Part shown: positions 11,321 to 23,900 of the stretch, piece after piece | Layout of the letters: each line of letters begins with the position of its first letter | Position numbering within the stretch: position 1 is the stretch's first letter | Assembly: GCA_013407085.1 (NCBI GenBank) | Contig: JACCGJ010023536.1 | Span: forward strand, 1-64,000 | Direction of reading: 5' to 3' | From: Atriophallophorus winterbourni | Lineage: Eukaryota > Platyhelminthes > Trematoda > Plagiorchiida > Microphallidae | DNA length: 64,000 nt | Made by a program: the position numbers and the translations under genes | The notes under the pieces: generated by a model | What the model was told of the DNA's origin: nothing | Seen by the model: the letters and a program-made list of their open reading frames with translations, nothing else | The model's database searches: none

Positions 11321-12545
11321 TTACAACTCACCAGGGAGTAGATCTTTCGGCATACGACCATTTTCCATTCTAGAGACATGATCAAGTCCCCGCAGGTGGC
11401 GCTGTCGCAATAGGGTGAACATGCTCTTTAGACCAGCTTTTGAAAGCACTTCAGCATTAGTCACTCTGTCCATCAACGATATGTTTAAGATACGACGGAT
11501 GCTTCGTAGATGGGAAGCATTCAGCTTTCGTTCGTGTCTTGCGTGGGTGGCCCAGGTTTCACTGCCATACAGTAAAGCATTTAGTACGCACGCGCTGTAT
11601 ACCATCATCTTTGTCTTTACAGTCAGCTTGCGGTTACCCCAAACACGAGATTTTAATCGGGACAAAATGACAGCTGTTCTGCCAATCCGCTTATCAATCT
11701 CCGTGTCTAACAAGAGGTTATCCGCAATGGTTGAACCAAGATATGGGAACTGATGTACTGATTAAAGCTGACATTTTCCAACTGTGATGATTGGTTGCCA
11801 TACAGTCCCTTGACCAAGGACTTTGGTTGTGCTCATGCTGATTGTTAGACCAAATTCTTTGCATGCCGACGAAAAACAGTCCATTAGCGACTGGAGGTGC
11901 TATTTTGAAAACAGCAGGTCACTGATTAGCACATTTCGTGCTTTGGTTTTTGCTCTCAATCGGTTTAGGTTGAAAAGCTTGCCATCAATTCGCGTGCGTA
12001 GGTAAATATCTTCTGTCCTCGTCCTGAAAGCGTGCTTCGGAAGCAGAGCAAAGAAAATGCCAAACAGCGTGGGAGCAATAAGACACTATGGTTTGACGCC
12101 TCGGCGAATTTCAAAGCCTTCTGAACTGAAACCGTTAAAATGGACTGAGCCTTTCATGCCTGAGTGGAACCAAATAACGAGCTTTAGCAGTCTTGTGGGC
12201 CAGCCTATCAAATCATGCATTTTGAAAAGACCCTCCTCGCTGACGTAGTCAAATGCCTTCGTTAAATAAAAACAGCGTATAATGGCATACGCTATTCCCG
12301 ACACTTTTGTTGAGGTTGTCTCAGGGAGAAGATCATGTCAACGGTTGATCTACCCTTGCGGAAGCCACATTGAGATTCGTAGTAATTTCTATCAGCTGAA
12401 TCTTGCAGCCGGATCCGTAAGACTTTAGCAAACAATTTACCTACAACACCAAAAGGGAGATTCCTCTGTAATTGGTGAAGATGTTGTAATAATTCTGCTC
12501 TAACACATTTGATGAGCTCAGGTGGAACTCAGTCGTCACCTGGGG
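11321..12545 (-). pseudogene. RTE-b reverse transcriptase, motif C deleted
   Basis: Minus strand from 12545: GDDWVPPELIKCV-like start, CGFRKGRSTVDMI, motif A LTKAFDYVSEEGLFKMHDLI, VHFNGFSSEGFEIRRGVKP, then TRIDGKLFNLNRLRAKTKAR, SLMDCFSSACKEFGLTISM, YLGSTIADNLLLDTEIDKRI, KLTVKTKMMVYSACVLNALL, YGSETWATHARHERKLNASH and LRSIRRILNISLMDRVTNAE. At about 11910-11930 the text goes from SDLLF directly to SLMD-type sequence: the FADD catalytic pair and about a dozen following residues are missing. Without motif C this RT cannot polymerise. The SINE at 12553 separates this part from the RT N terminus. Confidence 0.8.
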
Positions 12546-12720
12546 CCTTCCCTACTTCGGTGTAGGCAACCGGGTAGTATCATGCCTACGTTCAACGATG
12601 ACGATGACAACGCTTTGTACCCCCCTTCTCGCTTTGTACATCTCATTTTTTATGTTGAGCGGCACTATATCTGCATCAGATTGTGCAAATATAATATAAT
12701 AATAATAGGGGCCTTCCCAT
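12541..12720 (+). mobile_element. 155-bp SINE with 11-bp target duplication, inserted in RTE-b
   Basis: GGGGCCTTCCC occurs at 12542-12552 and again at 12708-12718. Joining one copy to the other restores the RTE-b reading frame (ANGKAPGDD), so the 155 bp between them (12553-12707) are an insertion. The insert starts with a hairpin (GTAGGC ... GCCTAC) and ends in an ATA-rich tail (TATAATAATAATA), the layout of a short non-autonomous retroposon. I do not see a convincing pol III A/B box pair. The source LINE is unknown. Confidence 0.75.
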
Positions 12721-12930
12721 TCGCGAAGCGGCCGATTGCCCTATTGAGCTCATCAATAGTAGAAGGGGTATTGTTTGAAAGAAGATGTTACTGACACACA
12801 GACTGAACTGTGTGCACATTTCTAAAAGGTGTTGTCCCTTTTCATTGGTTTTACATACACCGAACGTTCCGAGACAGTTTTGCCAAGACTCGTAATCTGC
12901 ACCAACTCTGGCATTGAAATCACCCAAAAC

Positions 12931-13389
12931 CTCTACACAATTTATCGGTGGCATGTAGCATTCCACTTACCTCACTGCTATGCAGCCTATATTGAAAATA
13001 AGTTTATAGGTGAGTCACGTAGGCAAGACCAGTATCACATATATAATTGCAAACGCATTGTTTTTCGCATCACGTATACTAATTATCCTTAGTTGCTGCT
13101 AAAGGGTATTTTGCGTTTTAAAATCTTTTTTTTAACCCTGGTGTATGAGACGTTGTCTCAATAATAGAGGAGCCTGTTTTGTTATCTTCCGTCTCTAAAA
13201 TGCGTTTTATTTTAAGTAATATGGATGAAGTTGTAACATTGTAAAATATCCAGAGATGAGCAGATTAATGTAGCGAGAAAGCATATGCATCGTCAAGAAA
13301 CGTATCCGTTGTAGCGAAATGTCGTTAAATAGACCGCTTACTGAGAAATCCATGAGGTACGACACTGTTGTCTTTAAAAACCTAGTGCC
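12931..13389. other. spacer, no gene recognised
   Basis: No coding similarity on either strand between the RTE-b 5' edge and the first PLE-b signal. Confidence 0.4.
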
Positions 13390-14560
13390 TGGCGAAACAA
13401 ATATTTTTTAAAGTAAAACAAGCATTTCTTAAGCCGAAATTGGAAACAGATTTAGCAATCACTATTTCCGAAAAAGGAAAATTATTAATAGTACTTAGAC
13501 ACGTCTCGAATTCACTCATGTCCGAATAGACAAGAGCAAAATGAATGGTGAAGAGAAACAGCGTAATGGATATTTCAAGGTAGTTGTGACTAATTAAGGA
13601 GAGTACGGTAAAAGGCATGTGGTATAACTTATATCCTATATCCAATCTCAGACCCAGATTCTACTGCCTACCTAAGAAATATAAAAGTGCATTTCCACAA
13701 GTCATAGCTCTGATACGATCAATTTACCTGCGCACGAGTTAGCGAGATATTTGTCTTATCATTTGAACTGAACAGTCAGCAATCATCAGGTGTAACTACG
13801 GGTATGAGGCGCTGCGTAGGCCTATAACGTTTCAGTACGATGCAATAGCAGTCATCTTAAATGCTTTAGATGAAAAAAGTTGTTGTTAGCCTTCGGACGA
13901 TGTCGAATATGAATGTACATCATAAGAGTAAGAATTGTCTATGCTTCATAGCAGATTGAAGGAAAAAGCCGTCAGGTGACACAGTCTTTTCTGCAGCGCT
14001 CACCACAATAGGCAATGCTCAAAGGAACGTCACCAAATGTACGATGAAGCCTTGATCTACCATTAGAGGGTAAGAGAAGCCTCTTCCCGTCCTAGTTATA
14101 AGTCGTTAATATATTGCACTACTATCAGATTCCAGTAGACTAAATTATACAAATTTATACATTCAGCAAATTGGCAACGTCCTATCAATGGTATTAAAAA
14201 TGAATCTATTTCTTTAATGAGCAATGTGATAGATAAATGCGGTTTGCAAATAGTTCAAGCATATTTCATATACAAGCTAATTTTCATATAGAATAAATAG
14301 AAATTAGGGCTATTAACAGTGAATTGGTTATGTCATTGGTATGATGGCCCTGCGTTAATATCACTTTTTAAAAGTTAGAAACAGCGAGATGCCTCCAACA
14401 AATATTTGAATGACTTACACCGTGAGATAACGGTTTAAATGGTAGGTAGAATTATGCAAAGTAACACATCCATTCTTGGAATTTGGGCGCACAGTTTAAA
14501 TTAGAACAAGCACGTTTCAGTCTTCGAAAAACCCATTGATACAGATGCTGCCCTATAATA
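13390..14560 (+). mobile_element. decayed Penelope-like element (PLE-b)
   Basis: Weak but ordered PLE signals on the plus strand: a possible N-terminal block with DLAITISEKGKLLIVL near 13450-13490, the RT entry YCLPKKYKSA with VIALIRS near 13655-13715, then in the next frame PAHELARYLSYHLN near 13725-13775 (compare SPTHELAKHLAHLL in PLE-a), and EKPIDTDAAL near 14525-14555 (compare RKPIDTDAVL). Stops and shifts are frequent, so this is an old copy. An RTE-type LINE end interrupts it at 13875-14090. Confidence 0.55.
13875..14090 (-). mobile_element. RTE-type LINE 3' end (RTE-c)
   Basis: The segment from GTTGTTGTTAGCCTTCGGA at 13880 through TCTTTTCTGCAGCGCTCA near 13990 parallels the RTE-b 3' end (10980-11110) in order and spacing: UTR block, then the C-terminal finger region. 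Only the last ~200 bp are present, as expected for a strongly 5'-truncated LINE insertion. Confidence 0.6.
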
Positions 14561-15366
14561 CAGGTGTTTAAGTCTATGGATTTGTCAATTTTTAAAAAAA
14601 TCACGATAAACCTGCATCGATGAAAAATAGCGAAAACATTGACCTTGGTTGTTAGAGAAATTTAGTACCACGCTAAATGACGTGTGTAAAATACTTGTCG
14701 GCAAAATCATATAAAAATAAAAAAATATTTCATACATGGGTTACAGATAGATTGAATATTCTAAACAGACACTTGAACCATGGAAACATTAGTGTGATCA
14801 ATAAAAATGAAACAAAATAACCGTTAATCGGTGGTGATCCTCAAGGCTGCGATCGTCTCAATCAGCATTCAAAAATCAAATATAACGAATGACCATATAG
14901 ACAAATTGCAGATATTCTGGTGACTCCAAAACATATTCTAATAACGACAATACATGACATAAGTCTACCTCGATATTAGAGGGATTATCAAGCCTCAATT
15001 CCTGATTCCTCTTCGCCAGAGTAAGTAATAGATACCGGCCACAACGAATACTTTGACGGTAGAATTATTTGGACGCGATATTAAACCGTATAGTGATATC
15101 ATATATGACGACGAAGTTGAAATTAATAAAGCAGGTTGATTTGCGATTAGAGAGTTGCAATGAGGAATATCAACCCCAATTTGATCAGGGGAGTTGATTC
15201 GAGGGTAACGTAGCCAATAATCATCTTCAATATATATCAACATTATTATATCAACATTTGTTATTTTGTCCATTCACGACATGCACAAAATGCGACTGAT
15301 CCTTCTTAAATGGAAATCATTCATCTTCATATTGTGTCTTGCTAGTATTCATTTGGTTTCACTAAA
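14561..15366. other. AT-rich stretch, no gene recognised
   Basis: A 92-codon frame at 14995-15273(-) has no recognisable domain. Nothing else is supported. Confidence 0.4.
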
Positions 15367-15530
15367 CTAAATTAAAGCATTTAGTACGCAAGCGTTGAAT
15401 AGCATCATGGTTCTCCTTACAATAATCTTGCGCAGGCCCCAGGCACGAGATTGCAAACGACAAGATGGCAGCAGCTTTGCCAATTCGCATATCAAGTATG
15501 GTATCTTTCGTGTGGTTATCAACACAGATT
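15367..15530 (-). mobile_element. RTE-type LINE RT C-terminal fragment (RTE-d)
   Basis: The minus strand reads KDTILDMRIGKAAAIL followed in shifted frames by remnants of the thumb (KENHDAIQRL, TKCFNLV). RTE-b has the matching LDTEIDKRIGRTAVILSRL at 11700. About 160 bp are left. Confidence 0.6.
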
Positions 15531-17379
15531 GAACAAATGGTTTGTTTATAACTATTCAAAAACCGAGATCGAAAGAACAATGTATAATGCGCAATCAATT
15601 CAAAAAATGAAACTTTTGTCCAACGATATGCAAGGCCGATTAAGAAATACAAAATAAATTACATGAACTATTTCATTGTTTTCCAAAATGTTTTTCGTAG
15701 AAAAGATAAGGTTCTTGCTGCAAGCATAATTTAACAGAATCGCTCCTTGATGGTTGATTGTGACACAGAAATATTAGCGCTCTAGAAATAAAGAAAAAAC
15801 ATTTCGTTTAAAAGGCTACTTCTATATCACGTATGTATTATATTCCTCAATAGATATATTATCAAGGCAGCAGGTCATATTTCCTCAAAGAATATAGCAA
15901 TTAACTTAGATAAGTGCATTTACTCCTGAAAATGATTTATATTTCTTGATATTCTCAAATGTGTGTTTCACGTGTGATTGATAATGAACTTTTGCCAGTC
16001 AAATAAAAGTAAAAGTATATTCTGTAATTCGAAGAATATTTTACCAAATAATCAACCTTTTAATCATTATTAGCTTGCATTTCGATGATGGCACCAAATA
16101 AGTGGTTTCAAGCTGCTTGCACATATCAGGAAGGAACAGTACGATCTGGACACGCATGTGCTTCAAACAGTGAACTAAAGGAAAACAAGTTACGCGTGTA
16201 ATCCACAGTTCGCTAATTGCGAAATAGGGTAAGAATTGTAAACGAATTGCACTAGTAAACCGCTGTTTGATATGTTCGGCAAGACCAAACTATTCATTCA
16301 CATGTACGCAAAAAATGTAGATCGGGTTTAACCTATGGTTATGATCAAAAACAATCGAACATACAAATATTTAGTATGGCAATAAAAGTTGAAATTTTAT
16401 CCAATATTTCGTTAGGTTAAAAATGCATGTAGCTACGGACTCCTTTTTCAACCACATTGGTTGAACCCAACTATATGTTCATGAAAAGATATTTTCAAAA
16501 GGATTCGTTAAAGCATGGATTTGTCAACGTTTCGATTCCGAGCACATTGGCTTTGTCAGACGAAGAGTGTTGGTAGAATAGGGTTTGAGCCTAAGTGGCA
16601 TTTTCTTTACCGATTGCGAGTTCTCTAAGGTCGACAGACAAGATAAAGATAAATGATCTCACACATTGAATGTTGCTTTAATCACCAAATTGTTTATTTT
16701 GTGTGCAGGTGGGAACAGCTTCTACTGACCCGTTGTTAACTTAATACTTGTACGAAATGGGATGTTTACAAGTTATTCGTACTCCGCTGAAGAACAGAGG
16801 TGGTCATCCTTGTAGAACAACGATTTCGCTACGGACTAAAATATCTACTAGGATGCGCAGAAGTGTATCTAAAAATCACACCTTTGTAGATTGGCTTACG
16901 ATTTACCGTCGTTCTTATGTTACCGTTGTCGTTTTGCGTGAGACCTTCAAAAAACTTTATTGTACCTTCCGTACACTCAGTTTCTTTTGTGATCTGCATT
17001 TTCGGTTCTAAATTATTAGGATAATTATGAAATGATTCTGGTATGTTGTGCTTTATGATGGCGAATGTCTCGTCAATATTGTGACATCATAACTTTCGTT
17101 TTATAGATAACTCTTATAAGTGCTCCGTGTACATATTATTCTGAAATGTGGAAATATGTGAGCTAAACCTTCGATTTTGCTTCATAGCTGCTCATAATAT
17201 AAGAAGTGATTTATATTTAGAAAGATTGCTACAGCGTTCATATTTTATTGTACACTAAAATATGTACAATCATCTCGGAGTTGAGTGAATTCCTCTGTAA
17301 TTCTAAAGCTTTGGCATTGTCAACATTCGTGAGCAATCAGATAACGACAACATGAGCATCCGCAAGTGTTACGTACTTA
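15531..17379. other. AT-rich stretch with one R1 copy, no gene recognised
   Basis: A diverged R1 repeat lies at about 16074-16175 (GCTTGCACATATCAGGAAG and ACACGCATGTGCTTCAAAC). An 87-codon basic frame at 16748-17011(+) has no recognisable domain. No RNA gene or tandem array was seen. Confidence 0.45.
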
Positions 17380-17960
17380 AGTGACAATAAAATCAAACTG
17401 ATTCTCAAAAAAAAATAATCCTGTTACCGACGGCCGGTTATAAAAGCTAGGCGAGGTGCTTCGCCAATTCAGGTGTTGAGGAACCAATGTCATCTAAGTT
17501 GGGCCATTTGGGGACGGCTGTTTTTTAAATTCAGAACGTGGGCGTCTGAGAGGTTTTATATAGCATGATCCATAAACGTTCTACAAGATTTTACTAAATT
17601 CCTCACAAGTATCTTGAAAAACCTCTTTTCCGGTTATTCATAATGGCCCTAGCCATACGTTTGTCGATATTTTGCTACGGGAATTAAGCAAGGTATTGAA
17701 ACGTCGGATCAGTATTATCACTTTCAGAAAGAATCACGTTTGCCTTGCTTCCATCTACTTTAGTGATTACTATTCACTCTTCTTTCAGCATTAATGTCCT
17801 TTCTTTCTGCTATCTTTGGTTAAGAATAGATATGTTGTTTTTCAGTGCATCTACTTTATTTTCATGTAGCTGGTTGAGGGTGGATTCTACGCTTGTAATA
17901 ACATCCTTAGATTTTAAGATTTTGGTACTTATCGAGAAACGTTAACAAGAAACCTGCTCT
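17380..17960 (-). mobile_element. Penelope-like element fragment (PLE-c)
   Basis: Minus strand from 17960: KILKSKDVITSVESTLNQLH, then VITKVDGSKANVILS, MARAIMNNRKRGFSRYL, PELAKHLA with LLPAVGN-like sequence across stops, and ENQFDFI near 17385. This follows PLE-a line by line (VLKPEDIMPCVESTLTQL, ITRADKGKATVILS, MNNRKRVILRYLRG, HELAKHLAHLLKPLVGN, KNSFDFV), so it is the same PLE family. It covers the N-terminal domain and the first RT motif only; catalytic motifs A and C are absent. Many stops. Confidence 0.75.
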
Positions 17961-18984
17961 AATTGATTCAATGCAAAGTTTCTTTCATGATTATGAATTC
18001 CCGATCGGTCTCAAATATATCCCAAATATATGTTGTTGTGCACAAGTGATTGAATAGTTTGTTATTAACAGATGTATCAAATATGGGCTAAAAATATCAA
18101 CCTCGTTTTACCAATTATTCAATATTTTAAGGAACGTAAGTATTGAATAATATGCCCTAAAGTGATATGTACAGCTTTAAAGTATGATGATTTAATTTAC
18201 AATGCATTGTGACGTTTAAATGATGAGAAATGTTTAGTAGCAGTTAAACTAATAATTTTTAGCAGATCTGTTTATTAAAAATCGTAACTTACTTAACAGT
18301 TGCTTCAACTTCCCCTATGGAAATGCATTATATATTTTTAATTTACGACAGCAAAAAAGACATTTATATTAAAATTTGTGAAATTTGTTCTTGTTTTTTT
18401 CAAACGTAACAGCAAGTTATTATTTCGCATTCGTGATAGTTTGAATTGGAAACTTACCATTGGACCTTCGCTTTTCTCTGTAAAATTCGAAGAAGTAAAT
18501 TCAATAAATATCCTTTTAATATAAGATTCATTATAATGAGTACTAGAGGTGTCCGGTATGAAGAGATGGAGATCGCCAAGCCGTTAGAGGATAATACGCA
18601 TTTCGCTAAACTCCGTCAAATGAGCTTTGTGTAGTGTGGGTTTAAAGCTTACCGGTTGGAACGAAATCCATTGCAAAATCAGATCATAGTGACAACCGAC
18701 AAAAATGTTTCACCACTGTGTTGTGGTTACTAGGTTTGTTAAGCTAAGTAGAATTTGTGCTTATAATTAAAATTTCAAATTATTTAACATTTTTAATTGT
18801 CTACAAAGAAAATATATTACGGAAAAGTCGAATAGGCTCGGAGATGCAATGGTCTCTTTGTATAGTCGGTTCACAAGTTTTGCAATGTGTTTGCTTACAA
18901 TTTGCAGCAAAGCCAATTACTTTTGTAACCATAGGGCCATGCTTGAACAATGTACTTCATTGTTTACCGGATATAAGTGATACT
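17961..18984. other. AT-rich stretch, no gene recognised
   Basis: Two short frames (18446-18634 and 18757-18993, plus) show no domain. No repeat family was recognised. Confidence 0.45.
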
Positions 18985-20420
18985 TATCCGTAAAGGTTCC
19001 TGCTTTGTGAAACTACCGACGATCCTTTTCCGCAGTACCAATTTTGGCAGAATTTTTGAAGAAATCACGTTACTACTAATCCATACACTCAATTCTTTCT
19101 TATCAGTTATATCATTTAGGTACACTAGAAAGAGTATTGCCCCTGGACCGATCACTCTACCACTCAAGTAATCTTGTATCCATGCCAAACATCTCCCACG
19201 AACCACAATGGCTTTAGACTTACCCAAGTAACAAGCATGGATAGGATATCTATTATCCATGCCTCGAGTCCAGTTATCAAGAGTTTTGAGTAAATTGTTG
19301 AGGAAGGCGTGTGTTGATCTAAATCTGTGCTTTGCGATGAGATGAAGCTTATTTTGTTCAAATTTTTTTTATAATTACATTAGCTACAAATCGTTCGAGA
19401 AATTTACAGACCTCGGCCAACAATGTGACTCGTCTGCAGTCAGGCACATAAGATCGGTACCTGCCTTTGTATATCCGAGTGACCAATCCACGTTTCCAGT
19501 GAATATAAACCTTGCTACAAAGCAGTGGCAAGTTGAAAAGATCACAGGGTTAAAACAATAGATTATGGGAGCTCTGATTAGAAGGAACGGATTGATTTCA
19601 TCCGAGCTTGTCGTTTTTGCCGATAGAAATATATCTTCTGACTCCTTCTCGTTTTAAACGAATAACGTGAGCAAACGCGGCATATATTGGTGTAACGCTT
19701 TGTGGAGACGACTCAAGCGCATAACCTCTCAATTTTCTCGTGCACGTTGGTGCAGATAACACTGAGCGAAATTCTTTTCAAAGCAACTTTGTTTAATGGG
19801 CATTCGAGGTGAACGGTGTCAGTTTTAAGACATTTTTACCACTCAGCTGGGTGCCATGTTGCAGCAATTTAACCTTTTCAAAAGGATTGTTCGGTAGTGG
19901 TGAAGTTAATCATATTCTTTTATTCAATTTAATGTTGTACGCTTGAATATTGGCTATATTGCAATCTGCTTTTTCAGGTGCGACAATCTTCTCTCTATCG
20001 TATTAGGCTCTTTTCCAACAATTGAGTGCATACCCATGCGTCGGCCATTTTTATTTGAATTTTCTACGGGTTTTATATACATAGCAAACAGCTAGATAGT
20101 TATTATCATCCACAAGCCTTACACACTCATCAGCCAAATTCTCATTAGATGTCACTTGCATATGTAAGCCGCTAAAAGTACATTTAAGCAAATCAATGTC
20201 GCTGCTAACGGGATTCAAGCACTTGGCCAATTTGGTTAAATTTTGCTGCCGGGCGTACAATCTTCGCAGTCACAGATTGATCAATCGATTTCTTTGTCTG
20301 TGTCTTTGATCTCGTGACTCGGTCACATTCGTTAGTAGCCTGAATTTGCCCAGTCGGTTGAGATATAGGCGTTTGGTCGACTGGTGGATATAACTGCGTT
20401 CGAACTCGTAATTTCGTCAT
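18985..20420 (-). mobile_element. internally deleted CR1 (CR1-3)
   Basis: The minus strand begins with an ORF1 N-terminal region at 20420-20050: RVTRSKTQTKKSIDQ, KCTFSGLHMQVT, ADECVRLVDDNNYLAVCYVY. These align with CR1-5 at 38880-39170 and, in the finger, with CR1-1 (SCLSKIHVNC ... VCYKC), although several metal-binding Cys are lost. RT remnants follow at 19560-19000: WKRGLVTRIYKG, YRSYVPDCRRVTLLAEV, LERFVANVI, ACYLGKSKA, CLAWIQDYLSGRVIGPGAIL and FLVYLNDI. The endonuclease and much of the RT (including motif B and motif C) are deleted. Motif A reads YLGKSKA, so the catalytic Asp is gone. Confidence 0.72.
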
Positions 20421-21956
20421 TTAGCGAATAATCCACGATAACTCGGTAAACACACAATAGAGAAACCAAATTCATGTATCAGAATACGTAGCTCGATGCG
20501 ACCTTTTTAATGATAGCAAGAACCGTATAGTTAGCGATGAAAATAAAATTTGTGCACGCGATCAATCTGTGATACGTTCGTTAAAACGATAACTTTGCTG
20601 TAGATAGGCTGACTAGATCAAAAGTTATGAATTCCGATAGCTTTAGTCCAAATTAACAATATTCATGGATTTGTTTAAATCTTAGGAGAATCAGAGGAGA
20701 TATGACCAAAAGTGTCAGAGCAGTAAATGTGCGACCGCACTTAGCAAGTTGAAAATATTCTTGTGCGTAATAAACGTGTTTTACCAATCGGTATTCTTTT
20801 GCTTTTCGGGACTCTTGAGTGAACGCTATTAGATTTGGACGATTGCCCTCAGGGATGAACTTGTACTCAATATTTATGTGAATTTGAAACGATTGGGAAA
20901 TGGTAACGTAGTTGGCGCTATGATTCGTAAATGTAATAAGCTGATGCCCGCTATCTTCCTTTCTTTCATTAGGAAGTATTTTGACCTCTGCATTTATATC
21001 CGCTAAGATATATTTGACAAGCTTTTTATTAAGCTATTACGTTATTACGTATGATTATGATGTTATGCTGGTCTACGAGTCGGTGAAATACTTTGATATA
21101 AAATATTTCTCGGGGGCTTAATACACTTGAAGTGAATATTTATATTGGGAATACGCATGCAATTCAGTGGGAACATTTTGAGAAACATATACATCTTCCT
21201 TCATTCTACCACGAAATCGCATTTTCGTTGACGAGTTGCGGTTCAAGTTGAGGATCGTAATATATCACCGCCAATTGTGTTACCTAATTCTAAATATAAT
21301 CATTTTAATTTATGAAGTCGACATATTATGAAAACGTCGAATTTAAGAAACCACATTGAAATGGTGAAAATCCTTAGTTGATTACAGAAATATCCAAAAC
21401 CATGTTTGATATATGCATTGCAGCATTTTGGAAGACACTCACTTGTTTCTGTCCCTTGCATCTGTAGATACTATGAAATAAAATTGAAAGACAGTTGCTC
21501 ATTTATCTGTCATTGATATTACTGATGAAAAAGGTCGAGGTTTGGAAAGTTAAAAATTCTAAAGAGAAACCACTCATCCAGGGAAAGTATTTACGGATTG
21601 CAAAATATACGTCAAATCACTATGTAAATCATCAGCATTTATACTAGCCACGTTAAATGGCGTAAAAACAGTTTTCAAAAATTGAACGTGAGATGACAAA
21701 ATCTTAGTTTTTTCCACATCACAAACTCACAGTTGTATGAGGATTTTTCATGCCTTCATCTAATAAAATATATTATTAGTTTCATTGAAAATTTAAATTA
21801 ACTAGAGAATAGAAATCTAAAATTTAGCAATTAGATCTCACCTTTCCTTGCTTCACTCGCTTCTGTTAAATAAATGAAAGTTCAGAAAAAAACAATGATG
21901 AAGGAACCATGATCATTCTGAGAATGTCAAATGTTCATTACTCAAATCATTCGTAG
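20421..21956. other. non-coding stretch with a segment shared with 38325
   Basis: About 20757-20870 matches 38325-38435 in the same orientation: GTAATAAAC then, exactly 46 bases after the start of TAATAAAC, CTTGAGTGAACGC. The type of element is unknown. The rest shows no gene. Confidence 0.45.
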
Positions 21957-22065
21957 ATGCATGGATTTCCAATACACGCACACACACGCCACGACCATTT
22001 TAGTGCATTTTGCACTCATCGTAATGAAATCATGGAGGCAGACGATCCGGAAATACATGCATTGA
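21957..22065 (+). repeat. R1 dispersed ~100-bp repeat
   Basis: R1 copy in the same orientation as 61764: GATTTCCAATACACG, TTTTGCACTCATCG and GATCCGGAAATACATGCA. Confidence 0.55.
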
Positions 22066-22254
22066 AAGGGTTGTGTAATTATGTGCTTTTCATGGAAGTG
22101 CATGCAAATGCGGATTTTTTCACGAAGCACATCAGTTTAACGCATCCGTATTTGTGTGTGCCCAGGTGGTTTGTCCGGCCCTATAGCTACTATAGCTTAC
22201 ATCCTCATACATATTTTACCGTTTTCTGCCATTTGAAAGCATGCGAATAGAGAA

Positions 22255-22330
22255 TATACTGTCGTTTCCTGATGAGTGGAAACAGCACCCAAAAGGTCGT
22301 GAGTTGTGTGTTATGGAATTTCGTGGTGGA
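22255..22330 (-). repeat. R1 dispersed repeat, inverted partial copy
   Basis: CTGATGAGTGGAAACAGCAC followed by GTGTGTTATGGAA, the inverted arrangement of R1. It faces the copy at 21957 about 200 bp away. Confidence 0.55.
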
Positions 22331-23803
22331 CCAGTATCAAAATGCGTATTGGTTTTGCAAGTCCGTGTGTTTAACCCATCTACATATATGTTGGGTCATA
22401 TGATATAACGCATTACACCGAGAAATTAATGATCCCATCTTAATTCTATGGCCTTTAATTTTAGAACCACGACACTTCGTACTAATAAAACATTTTAGTA
22501 GACAAATTTTGAAAATGCACTCTTGATCTTCAACTATTCCGTATGGTTTAAGATTTTATTGAAAACTTTCGTACCTTTATTGATATCAGATTTATCTGAA
22601 ATGAAACGAAAATTACCGTTGTCAAAAAGTCGTTAATGTTAATGTTGGAATTAAAAAAGATTATTTGGGCAGAAAGTAATGGACTGTCATTTATTATTTT
22701 TAATGAAATCTTAGGCTTTTAAATTTTGAGAGAACCAGCACTCAATAATACTCAAACAAATATTATTTATGTTCACAATTATTCTATTGGTGTATCAGCT
22801 TTCAGCATGGGTTATTCCTTCTAGCAATGACAATTTAGCTTTAGCAATGAATAACTGAGATTATTGATTCAGAGCAAGATAATAAAATCCTATATGTAAA
22901 ATTGTTTTAATAGTAAAGCAATGTAGAGAAACATACTTGTCTCCAAATAATGAAGTACTATAGGGTGAAAATCGTTTCGGACTCAGCATTTCAGTTCTAC
23001 GCAAAATAATATCAAATATTTTTTTTCAAACAAATACTCATCATATCAACTGTAGCCAAAAATATTACTATGAAATTTGAATGATTTAAAAATTGTTATA
23101 CATAAAAAGCGTGAACGATTTGTGGTTGACTTTTGAATAGAAACATACATGTGCTAAAATGGAATTCAGTCGATTCTGTGAAGGGCGGTTTGGGAGAAAG
23201 TTAATAATGCAATCCTTCTGAGCATCAACAATGAGAGATAAAATAACAATGTTAGAGGCGCAGTTGGAATCTGGTCAGTTGGTTTGTTGTATGTAATATT
23301 ATTCCGGAGTGATGCTAATTGAAAAAATGTAAATAAATTTCATCAGTTTCCACAGTAACATGCATACATTTTTCACATTGGCAAATTCTAACAACGAAGA
23401 GACGTGTAAATGCAAAACTGGTTGCAATTATATAAAAAAAAACTCGAAAATTGTTCTATAGAAATTGAATTTATTTAGCTTTCTTCTAGTTATTTCGAGC
23501 TCCTAGACCTTCTGGCGAATGTTTGTGTTCCGTTAATCATCATTTAGCCCACTAACTTTTAATTATATTTTGTTTGAAAAAAATTATCTAAAACAATGCT
23601 ACACCAACATGTCCAAGTCAAGCTTGTCACAGTTATTTTCGAAAACAAAGTTTTTATTTCGTTTTCACGCATATCTATAATGGAGAATTAGGTTTGCACA
23701 TGCAATCCATTGTTGGGTAAGGTTCACACCACCAACGTGTTCAATCGCAGATGCCCACACAAATAGAGATCCGTTTAAACGCGAGGTATGAACAAAAAAC
23801 ACC
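22331..23803. other. AT-rich stretch, no gene recognised
   Basis: No coding similarity, RNA gene or tandem repeat identified. Confidence 0.45.
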
Positions 23804-23900
23804 TTGCATTTCCATCAAACACATCACATCACTGACTTTGTGCAATTTGAACTCATCTGGTAGAGAGGGTACAATCACGATCCGCGTCCTTTGAAGCAGT
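23804..23900 (+). repeat. R1 dispersed ~100-bp repeat
   Basis: TTGCATTTCCATCAAACAC, GTGCAATTTGAACTCATC and ACGATCCGCGTCCTTTGAA preserve the R1 order. A second, inverted R1 edge (GTGTGATGGAAATGCATAC) lies at 24045-24065. Confidence 0.65.

Larger units (their letters stand above)
10980..12930 (-). mobile_element. RTE-type LINE with internal deletions (RTE-b)
   Basis: The best RTE-type copy of the window, minus strand: endonuclease piece (12925-12790), RT (12750-11320), C-terminal region with a zinc-finger-like end (11261-11043), and a 3' UTR near 10980-11040 with the block GCCTCCTTCGGTCGATGTCG also found at 13885 and 43275. The endonuclease jumps straight from NIFFQT to the RT N terminus (STIDELNRAIGRFANGKAPG), so hundreds of codons are deleted. 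Further gaps lie after LLQHLHQLQRN and at motif C. A 155-bp SINE interrupts it at 12553-12707. Confidence 0.82.

Noticed and set aside
14995..15273. 92-codon minus-strand frame as a gene
   Set aside because: No recognisable motif, AT-rich composition like its surroundings, and no neighbour supports it.
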